A DNA stretch of 64,000 nucleotides from Pseudomonadota bacterium (GCA_016711215.1 JADJTL010000003.1:62001-126000); one strand, 5' to 3'. Shown: positions 54,867 through 64,000, numbered from the stretch's first letter. The notes: generated from the sequence alone by a model not told the origin. Translations and numbers: made by a program.

Positions 54867-55850
54867 ATGACGATCCAGCTCGGCGTGGTGATGGATGCGA
54901 TCGCCACGATCAAACCCTCGAAGGACAGCACCCTGGCGATGGCGCTCGAGGCGCAGCGCCGCGGCTGGGCCTTGGCCTACATCGAGCAGCGCGACCTCTT
55001 CGCCCGCGACGGCGAGGCCTGGGCGCGGATGCGACCCCTCAGCGTCGCCGACGATAGGGAGCGCTGGTTCACCCTCGGCGACGAGCGGACGGCGCGACTG
55101 ACCACGCTCGACGCGCTGCTGATGCGCAAGGATCCGCCCTTCGACCTCGAGTACATCTACAGCACCTACTTGCTCGAGCTCGCCGAGCGGCGCGGCCTGC
55201 TGCTGGTCAATCGGCCACAAGCGCTGCGCGACCACAATGAGAAGCTGGCGATCGCCGCCTTCCCGCAATGCACGCCGCCCACCCTGGTCAGCCGCGAGCG
55301 CGCGCGCCTGCGCGCCTTCGCCGCCAGCGAGCAGGAGGTCGTGATCAAGCCGCTCGACACGATGGGCGGCAGCTCTGTCTTCCGCGTCCGCGCCGACGAC
55401 CCCAATCTCAGCGTGATCCTCGAGCTGATGACCCAGCACGACACGCGCACGGTGATGGCGCAGCGTTTCGTCCCCGAGATCAGCGATGGCGACAAGCGCA
55501 TCCTACTGGTCGACGGCGTGCCGGTACCGTGGATGCTGGCGCGCATTCCAGCCCCCGGTGAGACGCGCGGCAACCTGGCTGCCGGCGCCCGCGCCGAGGG
55601 TCGCGCGCTCGGCGCCCGCGAGCGCTGGATCTGCGAGCAGGTCGGTCCGACCCTCCGCGAGCGTGGCCTGCTCTTCGTCGGCCTCGACGTCATCGGCAAC
55701 TTCCTGACGGAGATCAACGTCACCAGCCCGACCGGGATCCGCGAGCTCGATCGCCAGTTCGGCCTCAACATCGCCGGGCTGCTCCTCGACGCGATCGCCA
55801 GCCGCCTCGCCGCGCGAGCGCCAGCCACGACGCCCGGGGTCGACGGCTGA
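54867..55850 (+). CDS. gshB: Glutathione synthetase
   Basis: 327 aa from ATG 54867. It is the ATP-grasp enzyme that joins gamma-glutamylcysteine and glycine. Landmarks are QLGVVMDAIATIKPSKDSTL, the substrate loop KDPPFDLEYIYSTYLLE, VNRPQALRDHNEKLAIAAFP, EVVIKPLDTMGGSSVFRV (glycine-rich ATP loop), VMAQRFVPEISDGDKRILLV, VPWMLARIP and INVTSPTGIRELDRQFG. The length is normal. The GST at 45 kb could use the product. No gshA is adjacent. Confidence 0.96.
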   Translation: MTIQLGVVMDAIATIKPSKDSTLAMALEAQRRGWALAYIEQRDLFARDGEAWARMRPLSVADDRERWFTLGDERTARLTTLDALLMRKDPPFDLEYIYSTYLLELAERRGLLLVNRPQALRDHNEKLAIAAFPQCTPPTLVSRERARLRAFAASEQEVVIKPLDTMGGSSVFRVRADDPNLSVILELMTQHDTRTVMAQRFVPEISDGDKRILLVDGVPVPWMLARIPAPGETRGNLAAGARAEGRALGARERWICEQVGPTLRERGLLFVGLDVIGNFLTEINVTSPTGIRELDRQFGLNIAGLLLDAIASRLAARAPATTPGVDG

Positions 55851-56059
55851 GCGGACCGCGCGACGGCCGAGCCAGTGGCCGTGGCGCCCTGGACGACGCC
55901 CGCGACCGCGCCTCCGGTGCGACGTCCAGGCCGGCGCCCGGCACCGTCCTGTCGCGCACCGCGCGACGCGCGCGGAGATTCGCGGCGCGACGCGGACTCA
56001 GGTAAGCTCGCTGGCTCCGGGACGACATCAGGCACGATAGCCGGGGAGGTAGGCACCCG

Positions 56060-57268
<1,209 letters not shown>

Positions 57269-57293
57269 CCCCGCCACCCGCGCGCGGCCGACA

Positions 57294-59009
57294 ATGATCT
57301 CCCGCACGCAGTCCGCGCTCTTCCCCGCGATCGGCCCGACGCTCAGCGCCAAGCCCGACCGCGTCAAACAGCTGCGCCGCTTGACCTCGGTCATGCTGCT
57401 GCGCGTGGTGCTCTACACGCTGCTCTTGGGCGGTACGGTGGTGGTGCACGTCGTCTGGGGCGCCGCCGAGGAGCTGGCCGGCGCCTACGTGGCGGCGCTC
57501 TTCGTCTTCATCACCAGCATCTACGTCCTGAGCATCTTCTACGCGCTCTGGTTGCGCCGCACCCGCGACCTGCGGCACATGGCCATCGCGCAGATCGTCG
57601 TCGACCTGCTCGCCAGCGCGGTGCTGGTGCACTGCACCGGCTCGGCCGAGAGCGCCTTCGTGCTCTTCTTCCTGCTGAGCCCGATCGCCGCCGCCCTGAC
57701 GCTGCGGCGCCGCGGCGCGCTGATCACCGCGCTCGCCGGCTCGGCGCTGCTGATCGCCACCGTGTTGCTCGGGTACTGGCGCTGGCTGCCCGTGCTCCCC
57801 GGACTCAGCAGCTATCCCTGGCAGCTTCCGGCAACCACCGTCGCCCGCCGCCTCGCGATCAGCTGTTCAGCGATGCTCGCCATCGCAGCCCTCGCCGAGC
57901 ACCTGGCCGAGCAGCTCCGCCAGGCGGCGACGCAGGTCGAGGCGCAGCAGGCCCAAATCGCCGACCTCGCGGCCATCTACGGCGACGTCGTGCGCTGCCT
58001 GACGAGCGGTCTTCTGACCGTCGACAAGGGGGGGCAGGTGTTGACGAGCAACGACGCCGCCTGCGAGCTGCTGCAGCGCAGCGAGGGCGCGCTGCTCAAT
58101 CAGCCGCTCTCGGCGCTGGCCCCCGAGCTCGCCACCCTGCTGCGCAACGGCCAACCGGTGCAGCGAGCGGAGGTCACGCTCCGTCCGGGCGCAAAGGGTC
58201 AGCCGCTCGTCCTCGGCGTCTCCGTCTCGACCCTCGCCGACCGTCACGAACAGGTGATCGGCCACATCCTCAACTTCCAGGACCTCACCCGTCTGCGCCA
58301 GATGGAGCAGACGATGCGACGCTCGGAGCACTTCGCGGCCCTCGGCCGCGTGGCCGCTGGCGTCGCCCATGAGATTCGCAACCCCCTGGCCTCGATCTCC
58401 GGCGCCTTGCAGCTGCTGCGCGGCGAGCGAGCGCTCGAGGGCGAGAACCGCGCGTTGATGGACATCGCCCTGCGCGAGATCGAGCGCCTCAACGGCCTCG
58501 TTTGCGAGCTCTTGGACTACACGCGCCCGCGTGAAGCGCCCGTCTTCGAGCCGGTCGAGCTCGGCGCAGAGGTCGAGCAGTACGCGGCACAGCTGCGCGG
58601 TCTGCTGGTCGCCGAGGACGCCCCAGGCGTGGTCGTCGAGACCTCCGATTGCGCGCTATGGGTACGCGGCGATCGCGACCGCCTGCGCGGCGTGCTGTGG
58701 AATCTGGTGCAAAACGCCTGGCAGGCCGGCGAGCACGCTACCGTCACGGTCGGCGTACGCCCGCTCGGCGATGAGCAGGTCCTGGTCGAGGTTCGCGACC
58801 GCGGACGAGGCATCGCGGCGGAGCATCGGGAGCGGCTCTTCGAGCCCTTCTTCACCACCCGCGCCGAGGGGACCGGGCTCGGGCTGGCGATCGTCCACCG
58901 CGCGGTCCAGGACCACGGGGGAAGCATCGAAGTCGTCAGCGAAGCGGGGCACGGCACGACCTTCAGCATCACGCTGCCCCGGGTGCCCGCACCGAGCGCC
59001 GCGGCCTAG
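57294..59009 (+). CDS. pilS: Sensor histidine kinase PilS-like
   Basis: 571 aa from ATG 57294; the frame to 57246 overlaps pilC. The N-terminal membrane domain has about six helices (LRRLTSVMLLRVVLYTLLLG to the helix ending AIAALAEHLAEQL). A PAS-like sensor (about 235-335) has CLTSGLLTVDKGGQVLTSND. HisKA carries phospho-His 358 in GVAHEIRNPLASISGALQLL. HATPase has LVQNAWQAG (N box), DRGRGIAAEHRERLFEPFFT and GTGLGLAIVHRAVQDHGGSI. It would phosphorylate a PilR-type sigma54 activator of pilin genes. No pilR follows; the next gene is on the other strand and overlaps by 4 bases. Confidence 0.93.
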   Translation: MISRTQSALFPAIGPTLSAKPDRVKQLRRLTSVMLLRVVLYTLLLGGTVVVHVVWGAAEELAGAYVAALFVFITSIYVLSIFYALWLRRTRDLRHMAIAQIVVDLLASAVLVHCTGSAESAFVLFFLLSPIAAALTLRRRGALITALAGSALLIATVLLGYWRWLPVLPGLSSYPWQLPATTVARRLAISCSAMLAIAALAEHLAEQLRQAATQVEAQQAQIADLAAIYGDVVRCLTSGLLTVDKGGQVLTSNDAACELLQRSEGALLNQPLSALAPELATLLRNGQPVQRAEVTLRPGAKGQPLVLGVSVSTLADRHEQVIGHILNFQDLTRLRQMEQTMRRSEHFAALGRVAAGVAHEIRNPLASISGALQLLRGERALEGENRALMDIALREIERLNGLVCELLDYTRPREAPVFEPVELGAEVEQYAAQLRGLLVAEDAPGVVVETSDCALWVRGDRDRLRGVLWNLVQNAWQAGEHATVTVGVRPLGDEQVLVEVRDRGRGIAAEHRERLFEPFFTTRAEGTGLGLAIVHRAVQDHGGSIEVVSEAGHGTTFSITLPRVPAPSAAA

Positions 59010-59917
59010 AAACAAAAACCCAGCCGTTCACAGCCGCCAAGGCCGTCGCAGTTCGACCAATCACCCTCGCAGGACCGGCAGCTTCGCGCCTGCGCGTGGC
59101 AGTAGTCGCGGGTCGAGCCGCAGCTCGCCCGCACGTCCGGACTGCAGCACGCGACCCGACTTTCGCAGCCGTCGTCGTTGCCGCCGGCGACGCCTCGATT
59201 GCAGTTGAAGATCCCGGGGTCGCAGGCCCGGCACTCATGGAAGCTCGGACTGCAGTAGAACCCGTCGCCGCCGCAGGCGGTCAGCGAGCTCGGCTCGCAG
59301 GGCTGGAGCAGTAGCCCGGCGTCGCGCAGCAGCTGCGGCAAGCCGAGATCGGGCGTCAAGGCAGCACAGCTCGGGCCGTCGCGCTCGCAGGCATTGTCGT
59401 CGCGACCATCGCAGTTCAACGATCCGGCGACACAGCGCTGGCAGCGAGCCGTGGAGGGATTGCAGAACTGAGCGGGCTGAGCACAGACGAAGATCAGGTC
59501 GCAGCGCGCACCCTCGCAGCTCAAGGCGCTCTCGCAGCCGCCGAGGCCATCGCAGTTGAAGCTCCCCGGCGGGCAAGCGGCGCAGACACTCGCCGCGCAG
59601 TAGCGGCCCGCCGAACCACAGGCGCTCGGCGTCGTGGCGGCGCAGCGCTGCGGTGGGCCGTCGATGGGTACCCCACCGTCAGTGCCGAGCCCCGCGGGGT
59701 CGGGACGGCCGACGATGCAACCACCCGCGAGAAGGAGCGCGCACCACCCGAGACGACCCCCGAGACGACCCCCGAGACGACCCCCGAGACGACCCCCGGA
59801 AGGCGTCTTCCGCCGCGGCCAGGGGCGGCGCCCAGCTCGCCGCGGCGAGGCAGCCCCGATCCCCCGCCGCAGCCGGCGAAGCACGCCTTGGGCCGGAGGC
59901 TGGCTCGGTGGCATCAC
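59006..59917 (-). CDS. Cysteine-rich lipoprotein with repeated CDG motifs
   Basis: 303 aa from GTG 59917 (ATG 59914), but the lipobox LLLAGGC lies near residue 67. The leader, which contains a GGRL repeat, is therefore unusually long and the real start is uncertain. The mature part has about 34 Cys in loops of the type FNCDGLGGCE, LNCDGRDDNACE and FYCSPSFHECRACDPGIFNC. These resemble the small Cys modules seen in myxobacterial surface proteins related to MopE. Disulphide-stabilised, calcium-binding or adhesive roles are possible. It has no other recognisable domain. Confidence 0.75.
   Translation of the reverse strand: MMPPSQPPAQGVLRRLRRGIGAASPRRAGRRPWPRRKTPSGGRLGGRLGGRLGGRLGWCALLLAGGCIVGRPDPAGLGTDGGVPIDGPPQRCAATTPSACGSAGRYCAASVCAACPPGSFNCDGLGGCESALSCEGARCDLIFVCAQPAQFCNPSTARCQRCVAGSLNCDGRDDNACERDGPSCAALTPDLGLPQLLRDAGLLLQPCEPSSLTACGGDGFYCSPSFHECRACDPGIFNCNRGVAGGNDDGCESRVACCSPDVRASCGSTRDYCHAQARSCRSCEGDWSNCDGLGGCERLGFCF
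59749..59796 (-). repeat. 12-bp tandem repeat (GGRL x4)
   Basis: Four perfect 12-bp units (plus strand CGAGACGACCCC) in the leader of the Cys-rich lipoprotein, encoding Gly-Gly-Arg-Leu copies in frame. Confidence 0.93.
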
Positions 59918-59930
59918 GGCCCTGCCCTGG

Positions 59931-60998
59931 TCAGCGCCGCGTGATGAAGAATTCGACGCGCCGGTTGGCAGCGCGGCCCGCGTGGGTGCGGTTGGCGGCG
60001 ATCGGCCGGTCCTCGCCGTGGCCGATCGCCTCCATCCGCTCTGCGCTCACGCCCTGACCCATCAGGTAGGCGCGCACGGCGTTCGCGCGGCCATCCGAGA
60101 GCCCTCGGTTGTAGTCGGCCGCGCCGCGACTATCCGTATGCCCCTCGATCCGCACCCAGAGGCGAGAGTGATCGCGCAGCACCTGCGCCACCTCGTTGAG
60201 CAGCGGAAAGGAGATCGGCAAGATGCGAGTCTTGGCGGTAGCGAAGTGGATCTTCTGCTTCAGCTCGAGCTTGGTCTGCGTGACGACGACGAGGCGGTAG
60301 CGATCCGGACAGCCATCCTCGTCCTCTTCGCCGTCGTAGTCCTCCGCCTGGTCCGGGCAGCGGTCGACGAGATCTGGGAGGTTGTCCTTGTCGTTGTCCT
60401 CGTCCGGACAGCCATCCTCGTCCTCGAAGCCGTCGTGGTCCTCGGGTCGGACGGGGCAGCTATCGAGCGCATCGGGCACGCCGTCGTTGTCGTTGTCGAG
60501 GTCGGGGCAACCGTCATCGTCGACGAAGGCGTCGATGTCCTCCGGATGATTGGGGCAGAGGTCCTTGACGTCGGGGATGCCATCGCCGTCGTTATCAGCT
60601 TCGGGGCAGCCATCCGTGTCGCGGAAGCCATCCTTATCCTCGGGAACCCGCGGACACTGATCGTCACGGTCGAAGATGCCATCGCCGTCGGTGTCGGGCG
60701 GTCGGCTGCATTGGTCCGGCGGCGAGTTGTCGAAGGCCAGCTTGGCGTTCTCGCGCGCTACCGCCAGGTGGTCCTGGGCCGGCACGAAGTTGCCGAGATC
60801 CATCTCGTCGCGGGTCCGCGCGAGGTTGACCTCCGCCAGCGCCAGGTAGCGTGCCGAGCACTTATAGGCCCCATTGCGCCGCGCGCGGCGAATCAGCTCC
60901 TGGACCTGATCGGCCTCGGGGCGTAGCTGCTGACCGACGCAAGCAGAGCCGGCGACGGCCAGCGCACACACGATCAAGACGCCAACGGGACGTTGCAC
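59931..60998 (-). CDS. OmpA-family lipoprotein with thrombospondin type 3 repeats
   Basis: 355 aa from GTG 60998, with AAGGA upstream. The signal VLIVCALAVAGSAC gives a lipobox Cys near 20. A helical DUF4398-like segment (about 30-95: ARYLALAEVNLARTRDEMDL) is followed by four or five calcium-binding type 3 repeats (about 100-230: DTDGDGIFDRDDQCP, DNDGDGIPDVKDLCP, DNDNDGVPDALDSCP). The OmpA C-domain (about 245-355) has RLWVRIEGHTDSRGAADYNR and GHGEDRPIAANRTHAGRAAN with NRRVEF, which binds peptidoglycan. It is probably an outer-membrane lipoprotein tethering the envelope. It shares an operon with the small lipoprotein 12 bases upstream. Confidence 0.92.
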   Translation of the reverse strand: MQRPVGVLIVCALAVAGSACVGQQLRPEADQVQELIRRARRNGAYKCSARYLALAEVNLARTRDEMDLGNFVPAQDHLAVARENAKLAFDNSPPDQCSRPPDTDGDGIFDRDDQCPRVPEDKDGFRDTDGCPEADNDGDGIPDVKDLCPNHPEDIDAFVDDDGCPDLDNDNDGVPDALDSCPVRPEDHDGFEDEDGCPDEDNDKDNLPDLVDRCPDQAEDYDGEEDEDGCPDRYRLVVVTQTKLELKQKIHFATAKTRILPISFPLLNEVAQVLRDHSRLWVRIEGHTDSRGAADYNRGLSDGRANAVRAYLMGQGVSAERMEAIGHGEDRPIAANRTHAGRAANRRVEFFITRR

Positions 60999-61010
60999 GA
61001 TCGGCTTCCT

Positions 61011-61421
61011 TCAGCGAGCGGGAGACGTGTCGGATGCGGGCGCGGCCTTGCGCTCGCGCTCGCCCTGCCGACGCGCCGCCACCTCGCGCCGATCACGGGC
61101 CACCTGTGCGGCGCGGCGCCGGCCTTCGCGCGCCAGGCGCGCCGAGCGCTTGCCGTAATCAATTGCGAGCTCGAAATCGGCCCGCGCCCCGAACTCGCGG
61201 GCCATCCGCAGGTACTCCCACGCCGCGTGGTACTCGTAGGGCGCCAGCTCGCGAGCCCCCGCGTCCTCGGCGTCTTGCACCAGGTCGCGCGCGTCGACGG
61301 TTACGGTTTGCAAGTAGCCAATCGGCCCGCAGCCCGCCAGTGAGACGAAAAACAGTGAGACGAAACCCAGCGCGGCGCGGGTCCGCGCGAATCGTCCTGC
61401 CAACCGGTCGCCGGCCGACAA
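61011..61421 (-). CDS. Small DUF4398-like lipoprotein
   Basis: About 136 aa from a TTG at 61421 (TTG 61403 is an alternative). Longer frames reach 61622 but lack a plausible leader. The signal RAALGFVSLFFVSLAGC gives the lipobox. The mature helix pair has ARELAPYEYHAAWEYLRMAR, GARADFELAIDYGKRSARLA and REGRRRAAQVARDRREVAAR. It resembles the helical DUF4398 segment of the OmpA-like protein directly downstream, so the pair probably works together in the envelope. The C-terminus is very basic. Confidence 0.72.
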   Translation of the reverse strand: MSAGDRLAGRFARTRAALGFVSLFFVSLAGCGPIGYLQTVTVDARDLVQDAEDAGARELAPYEYHAAWEYLRMAREFGARADFELAIDYGKRSARLAREGRRRAAQVARDRREVAARRQGERERKAAPASDTSPAR

Positions 61422-61975
61422 CCACCTGCCAGGAGCCGAGCCCCCAGGGGCCGACCGTCGCAGCGCGGGGCACGCCCGCTGGGCCACGTCGACCGGCGCG
61501 CTGTGCCCGCTCCCCTGGCCTGTATGGGCGAGGGAGCCGCAGCGACCCAACCTTCTACGCTGAGGTGAAGGCGGCGAAATTACGCCGCTGAGGAGCCATC
61601 GCATCGTCGGGGACGCTAGCAACCACGCCTACCGGCGTCAAGAACTGCTGCGGCGCGCGCGCGCCGGCGCTGGAGCCCTCGGGGGGACGCCGCCGCGCAA
61701 GTGCCCCGGGGACGCGGTCGCGTCCGCCGCAGGTCCGCCGAAGCTCCGCCAAAGGTGGTCGTCGCGGGGGCGCTCGCGGACCAGCGTCAGCCGCTCAGAA
61801 CTACCTGCGAATCCGGCCGATCTTGGCTTGCGGCCCCCGATCGGATGCGTTAAGAACGGCCCGGCTGGAAACGATCGCGACTCGTCTCGCCGCAGCATGC
61901 CGTCAGCCGCCGTGCGCGAATCCGCGCCGTGGCACGGAGGCGCAGTGCTCGCGACCTCAGACTTCGGAGGACCCT
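61422..61975. other. Long intergenic region with a short inverted repeat
   Basis: About 550 bases without a convincing gene. Short ORFs on both strands lack ribosome sites and family features. The only structure seen is GCGGCG-AAATTA-CGCCGC at 61571-61588, a perfect 6-bp stem around an AT loop without a T tract. It lies just beyond the 5' end of the leftward lipoprotein operon and could be an operator. The right part should hold the promoter for the gene at 61976. Confidence 0.5.
61571..61588. promoter_or_regulatory. Palindromic site (6-bp arms, 6-base AT centre)
   Basis: Perfect dyad GCGGCG / CGCCGC around AAATTA. Such a dyad is compatible with a dimeric repressor site or a weak hairpin. 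The AT centre stands out in this GC-rich context. Confidence 0.3.
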
Positions 61976-62230
61976 TTGAAAAGGCTCGTCGCTTATTTGC
62001 TCGAAAACCTGATCCTCGACTTCCAGGGCGACCTGACGCTCGACATGGTTCGCGACTACCTGCGCGACGACAACAGCCCGGAGGCTCGGGCCGTGCTTTC
62101 GAAGCTCGTCGAGGAGCGGGGCGTCTCGGAGATGATGATCGTGCTGGCCGACTGCCTGCAGGAGTACCTGGCGACCGGGATCACCGGCGACGTTGTGGTC
62201 AATCAGATCCGCACCTACGCCGAGTCCTAG
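61976..62230 (+). CDS. Small conserved-looking acidic helical protein
   Basis: 84 aa from a TTG at 61976, placed six bases after GGAGG; the upstream extension to 61823 is rejected. The sequence is helical: KRLVAYLLENLILDFQGDLT, DMVRDYLRDDNSPEARAVLS, KLVEERGVSEMMIVLADCLQ and EYLATGITGDVVVNQIRTYA. There is no signal or membrane helix. I do not recognise the family. It has a clean start, good codon bias and no frame competition, so it is probably real. Confidence 0.75.
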   Translation: MKRLVAYLLENLILDFQGDLTLDMVRDYLRDDNSPEARAVLSKLVEERGVSEMMIVLADCLQEYLATGITGDVVVNQIRTYAES

Positions 62231-62258
62231 CCGCGCCGCGTCGGCTCCACGCCGCCCC

Positions 62259-63004
62259 ATGGCGCCTTCGGCTCGCGCTGCTGGCCGCCACCTGCGGCGC
62301 CGCCTGCACCCGCGACGGCGGGGCCCCCTACGGTTTCGTTGAAGAAGCCCTGCGCTTCGAGCGCAGCGTTCCTGTCGCGGGCGCCAACGACGTGGCCATC
62401 GACGGCCCCATCGACCTGTACTTCTCGTCGCCCGATCGCCGCGGAGGCCCTGCGCGAGCGCAGCGTCGGCCTGAGCAGTGGCCTGGTCTACAGCAGCGTC
62501 AGGTTGGTCGTCGACTTGCTGGAGCGGCGGCTGCGCGCGCTGCCGGATGTGGTGCTGCGCCCCCACCTCGACTACCGGCTGACCGTGGGCACCGATCTGC
62601 GTGCCCTCGACGGGCGCCAGCTCGCCGCGCCCGTGACCTTTACCTTCACCACCGGCAGCAGGCGCGAGCCGCGCGCGCCGGCGAAGCCCGCAGGCGGACT
62701 GGCCGAGCTGCAGCCGCTCTGGTCGGCGCGCTGCGTCGACAGCTGCCACAGCGCGTCCGTCGCGCGCGCTAGACTCGACCTTTCGTCGGCGGCAGCGGCC
62801 CTCCGTGACCTGCGCAACGTCGCCAGCGACCAGAGCGACCTGCTGCGGGTGGCGCCAGGCGACCACGCGCGCAGCTATTTGCTGCGCAAGCTGCTGCTGG
62901 GCGCGCCGATTCGCGGCTTGCCGATGCCGCCCACAGGCCCTCCGTTGACCGACGAAGAGCTCCACGCGGTCGCCGCCTGGATCGACGGCGGGGCGCAGCC
63001 TTGA
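62259..63004 (+). pseudogene. Cytochrome-c-like lipoprotein with Ig-like domain, two frameshifts
   Basis: The reading frame must change twice. From ATG 62259, skipping one G gives MRLRLALLAATCGAAC, a good lipoprotein signal. The frame then reads YGFVEEALRFERSVPVAGAN and DGPIDLYFSSP, and must shift again at 62428-62436. The rest (SVGLSSGLVYSSVRLVVDLL, HLDYRLTVGTDLRALDGRQL, TFTFTTG) completes a Big_5-type Ig-like domain. The C-terminus has CVDSCHSA, a CX3CH heme-like motif, then SYLLRKLLLGAPIRGLPMPP and HAVAAWIDGGAQP as in cytochrome-c-type lipoproteins. Length 746 equals 248 codons plus two, which fits two inserted bases. It may be decay or assembly error. Confidence 0.7.
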
Positions 63005-63103
63005 CCTCTGGGACGGCTCGCGCCAACGTGTTCGGCGCGCTCGCGGTCGAAGCGTGATCCTCCGGCTCGGCGATGGGGCCGCGGCGCGCGCTGAGGAGCA
63101 GCG

Positions 63104-63565
63104 ATGAAGATAGCCAAGGGTTTGAGGGTGACGCTCGAGTATCAGCTCGCCCGCGCGGACAGCCAGGAGATCATCGAGAGCTCGGCAGAGACCGGGCCGC
63201 TCGAATACGTGCACGGCGACGGCAGAATGCTGCCCGCGCTCGAGCGACGCATCGAGGGCCTCGTCGTCGGCGATGAGCGCAAGGGCGTCATTGCAGCGGC
63301 CGAGGCCTATGGCGCTGGCTCCTCGCTGCCGACGACGGCGCTCTCGCGCAGACACTTCCCGCCGGGCGCCACGCCGCAGGTTGGAGAACGCTTCGAGGCC
63401 AAGGACCCGCAGGGTCGGCCGGTGGCCTTCGTCGTGCTGGGCGTGGACGGGGAGCGCATCCAGGTGCGCTTTCTCCACCCGCTCGCCGAGCAGGACCTCT
63501 CCTACGCCTTGAAGATCCTGAAGATCGTCGACCCCAAGGTGCCGCCGCCACCGCCGCCGGGCTGA
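63104..63565 (+). CDS. FKBP-type peptidyl-prolyl isomerase (SlyD-like)
   Basis: 153 aa from ATG 63104 with GAGGAG upstream. It catalyses cis-trans isomerisation of prolyl bonds. The FKBP core has AKGLRVTLEYQLARADSQEI, GPLEYVHGDGRMLPALERRI, GLVVGDERKGVIAAAEAYGA and GERIQVRFLHPLAEQDLSYA, with the IF domain between. These are the SlyD-type strings (YxHG and a G-x-x-HPLA-x-x-L segment). SlyD's His-rich tail is replaced by Pro residues (PPPPPP). It is probably cytosolic; no signal peptide is seen. Confidence 0.9.
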   Translation: MKIAKGLRVTLEYQLARADSQEIIESSAETGPLEYVHGDGRMLPALERRIEGLVVGDERKGVIAAAEAYGAGSSLPTTALSRRHFPPGATPQVGERFEAKDPQGRPVAFVVLGVDGERIQVRFLHPLAEQDLSYALKILKIVDPKVPPPPPPG

Positions 63566-63619
63566 GGCGAGTTCCGGCGCGACAGTCGCGCCTCTCGCCC
63601 GCCTCTGGGCCTCCTCTGC

Positions 63620-64000
63620 TCAACGCCTCGTCGGCGTAGCTGGGTCGACGAGGGCCTCGTAGCGCCCACCGGGCGCCAGGCTGACCCAGCCCTCGAGCTC
63701 GAGGCGCAGGAGCGCCATCGCTGCCCGCGCCGGCCCGATACCGGCGCGGTTCACCCAGTGGTCGAAGGGCGCCGCGATCGCCTCCTCCCGCAGCAGGGCG
63801 AGCAAACACCGCTGGTCGTCGTCGAGCAGCACCTCGGAGCGCACCACCGGTGAGGCCAGCGCTCCGGCCAGCAGAGCGGAGACCTGCGCCGCCGTCTCCA
63901 CCGCCACTGCGCCCCGCGCGATCAGCGCCCCGGTGCCCGGTGAGCCAGGCACGGCCGCCACGGAAACCCCGAGTTTTCGCGCCCAGGACGCAGTCTGAAG
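63620..64000 (-). CDS. dprA: DNA-processing protein DprA, C-terminal part (5' end beyond window)
   Basis: The frame is open through the right edge and ends at 63620. The visible 126 codons read TASWARKLGVSVAAVPGSPG, TGALIARGAVAVETAAQVSA and then a C-terminal winged-helix-like domain (LLREEAIAAPFDHWVNRAGI, LLRLELEGWVSLAPGG). The AVPGSPGTGALIARGA motif is diagnostic of the DprA Rossmann core. DprA loads RecA on incoming single-stranded DNA in natural transformation. Type IV pilus genes (pilC, pilS) lie 5 kb away on the other strand. Confidence 0.9.
   Translation of the reverse strand, partial: LQTASWARKLGVSVAAVPGSPGTGALIARGAVAVETAAQVSALLAGALASPVVRSEVLLDDDQRCLLALLREEAIAAPFDHWVNRAGIGPARAAMALLRLELEGWVSLAPGGRYEALVDPATPTRR

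Noticed and set aside
61159..61473. Minus-strand 104-codon frame
   Set aside because: Overlaps the small lipoprotein gene in another frame and lacks a signal or domain; the lipobox frame is better.

Overview
This 64 kb window is very GC-rich (about 70% by eye), dense, and contains no rRNA, tRNA or CRISPR array that I could see. The gene content points to a myxobacterium-like (Myxococcota / former Deltaproteobacteria) chromosome. The signs are a Ser/Thr kinase with PEGA repeats, three FHA proteins, a DUF4388/PATAN response regulator, calcium-loop (MopE and thrombospondin type 3) surface proteins, Tad and type IV pilus genes, DUF2760 beside Hsp70, and Hsp70-DUF3731. The taxon is inference; no marker gene settles it.

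Layout. 1-9 kb: SPFH protein (cut by the left edge), carbamate kinase, a calcium-loop lipoprotein behind a sigma54-like promoter, a two-gene RND efflux pump and a four-helix membrane protein. 9-19 kb: C45-type Ntn hydrolase with a zinc-ribbon/FHA protein, then a three-gene rightward cassette (lipoprotein, exported phospholipase C/P1-nuclease-like protein, tandem ThiF/E1-like protein with an apparent signal peptide) facing a double-FHA/TPR membrane protein. 19-24 kb: leftward Tad genes (FHA-CpaF, CpaC secretin, CpaA prepilin peptidase, Flp pilin). 24-30 kb: exported protein, GH113-like hydrolase, PEGA kinase, CcmC and CcmD-like protein. 30-34 kb: a tight five-gene operon that I read as a type III secretion translocon, in the gene order of lcrG-lcrV-lcrH-yopB-yopD. 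34-43 kb: HelD-like helicase, DUF2760, Hsp70, then on the other strand Hsp70-DUF3731 coupled to a GMC oxidoreductase. 43-54 kb: PEGA protein, GST, a 1157-aa REC/DUF4388/J-like/TPR protein, and rsfS-rlmH-sctV, with sctV carrying a one-base frameshift. 54-64 kb: pterin dehydratase with a start-codon minisatellite, glutathione synthase, pilC-pilS, cysteine-rich and OmpA/TSP3 lipoproteins, a doubly frameshifted cytochrome-c-like lipoprotein, an FKBP-type isomerase and the 3' end of dprA.

How it fits together. The most striking content is envelope-spanning machinery. A complete type III translocon module (tip, chaperone, two pore proteins, small partner) lies about 6 kb from a partial Tad apparatus, and the export gate SctV is about 16 kb further on, behind housekeeping ribosome genes. 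Myxococcus xanthus kills prey on contact with a Tad-like machine plus a needle-less type III system. A relative that also keeps tip and pore proteins would be a notable variant. No other injectisome core gene (ATPase, rings, needle, SctRSTU) is in the window, so function cannot be judged here. Several FHA proteins and the PEGA kinase suggest phosphothreonine signalling around the Tad genes.

Quality note. Two genes carry single-base indels (one in sctV, two in the cytochrome-like gene), all in G/C-rich runs. Assembly error is a serious alternative to real decay.
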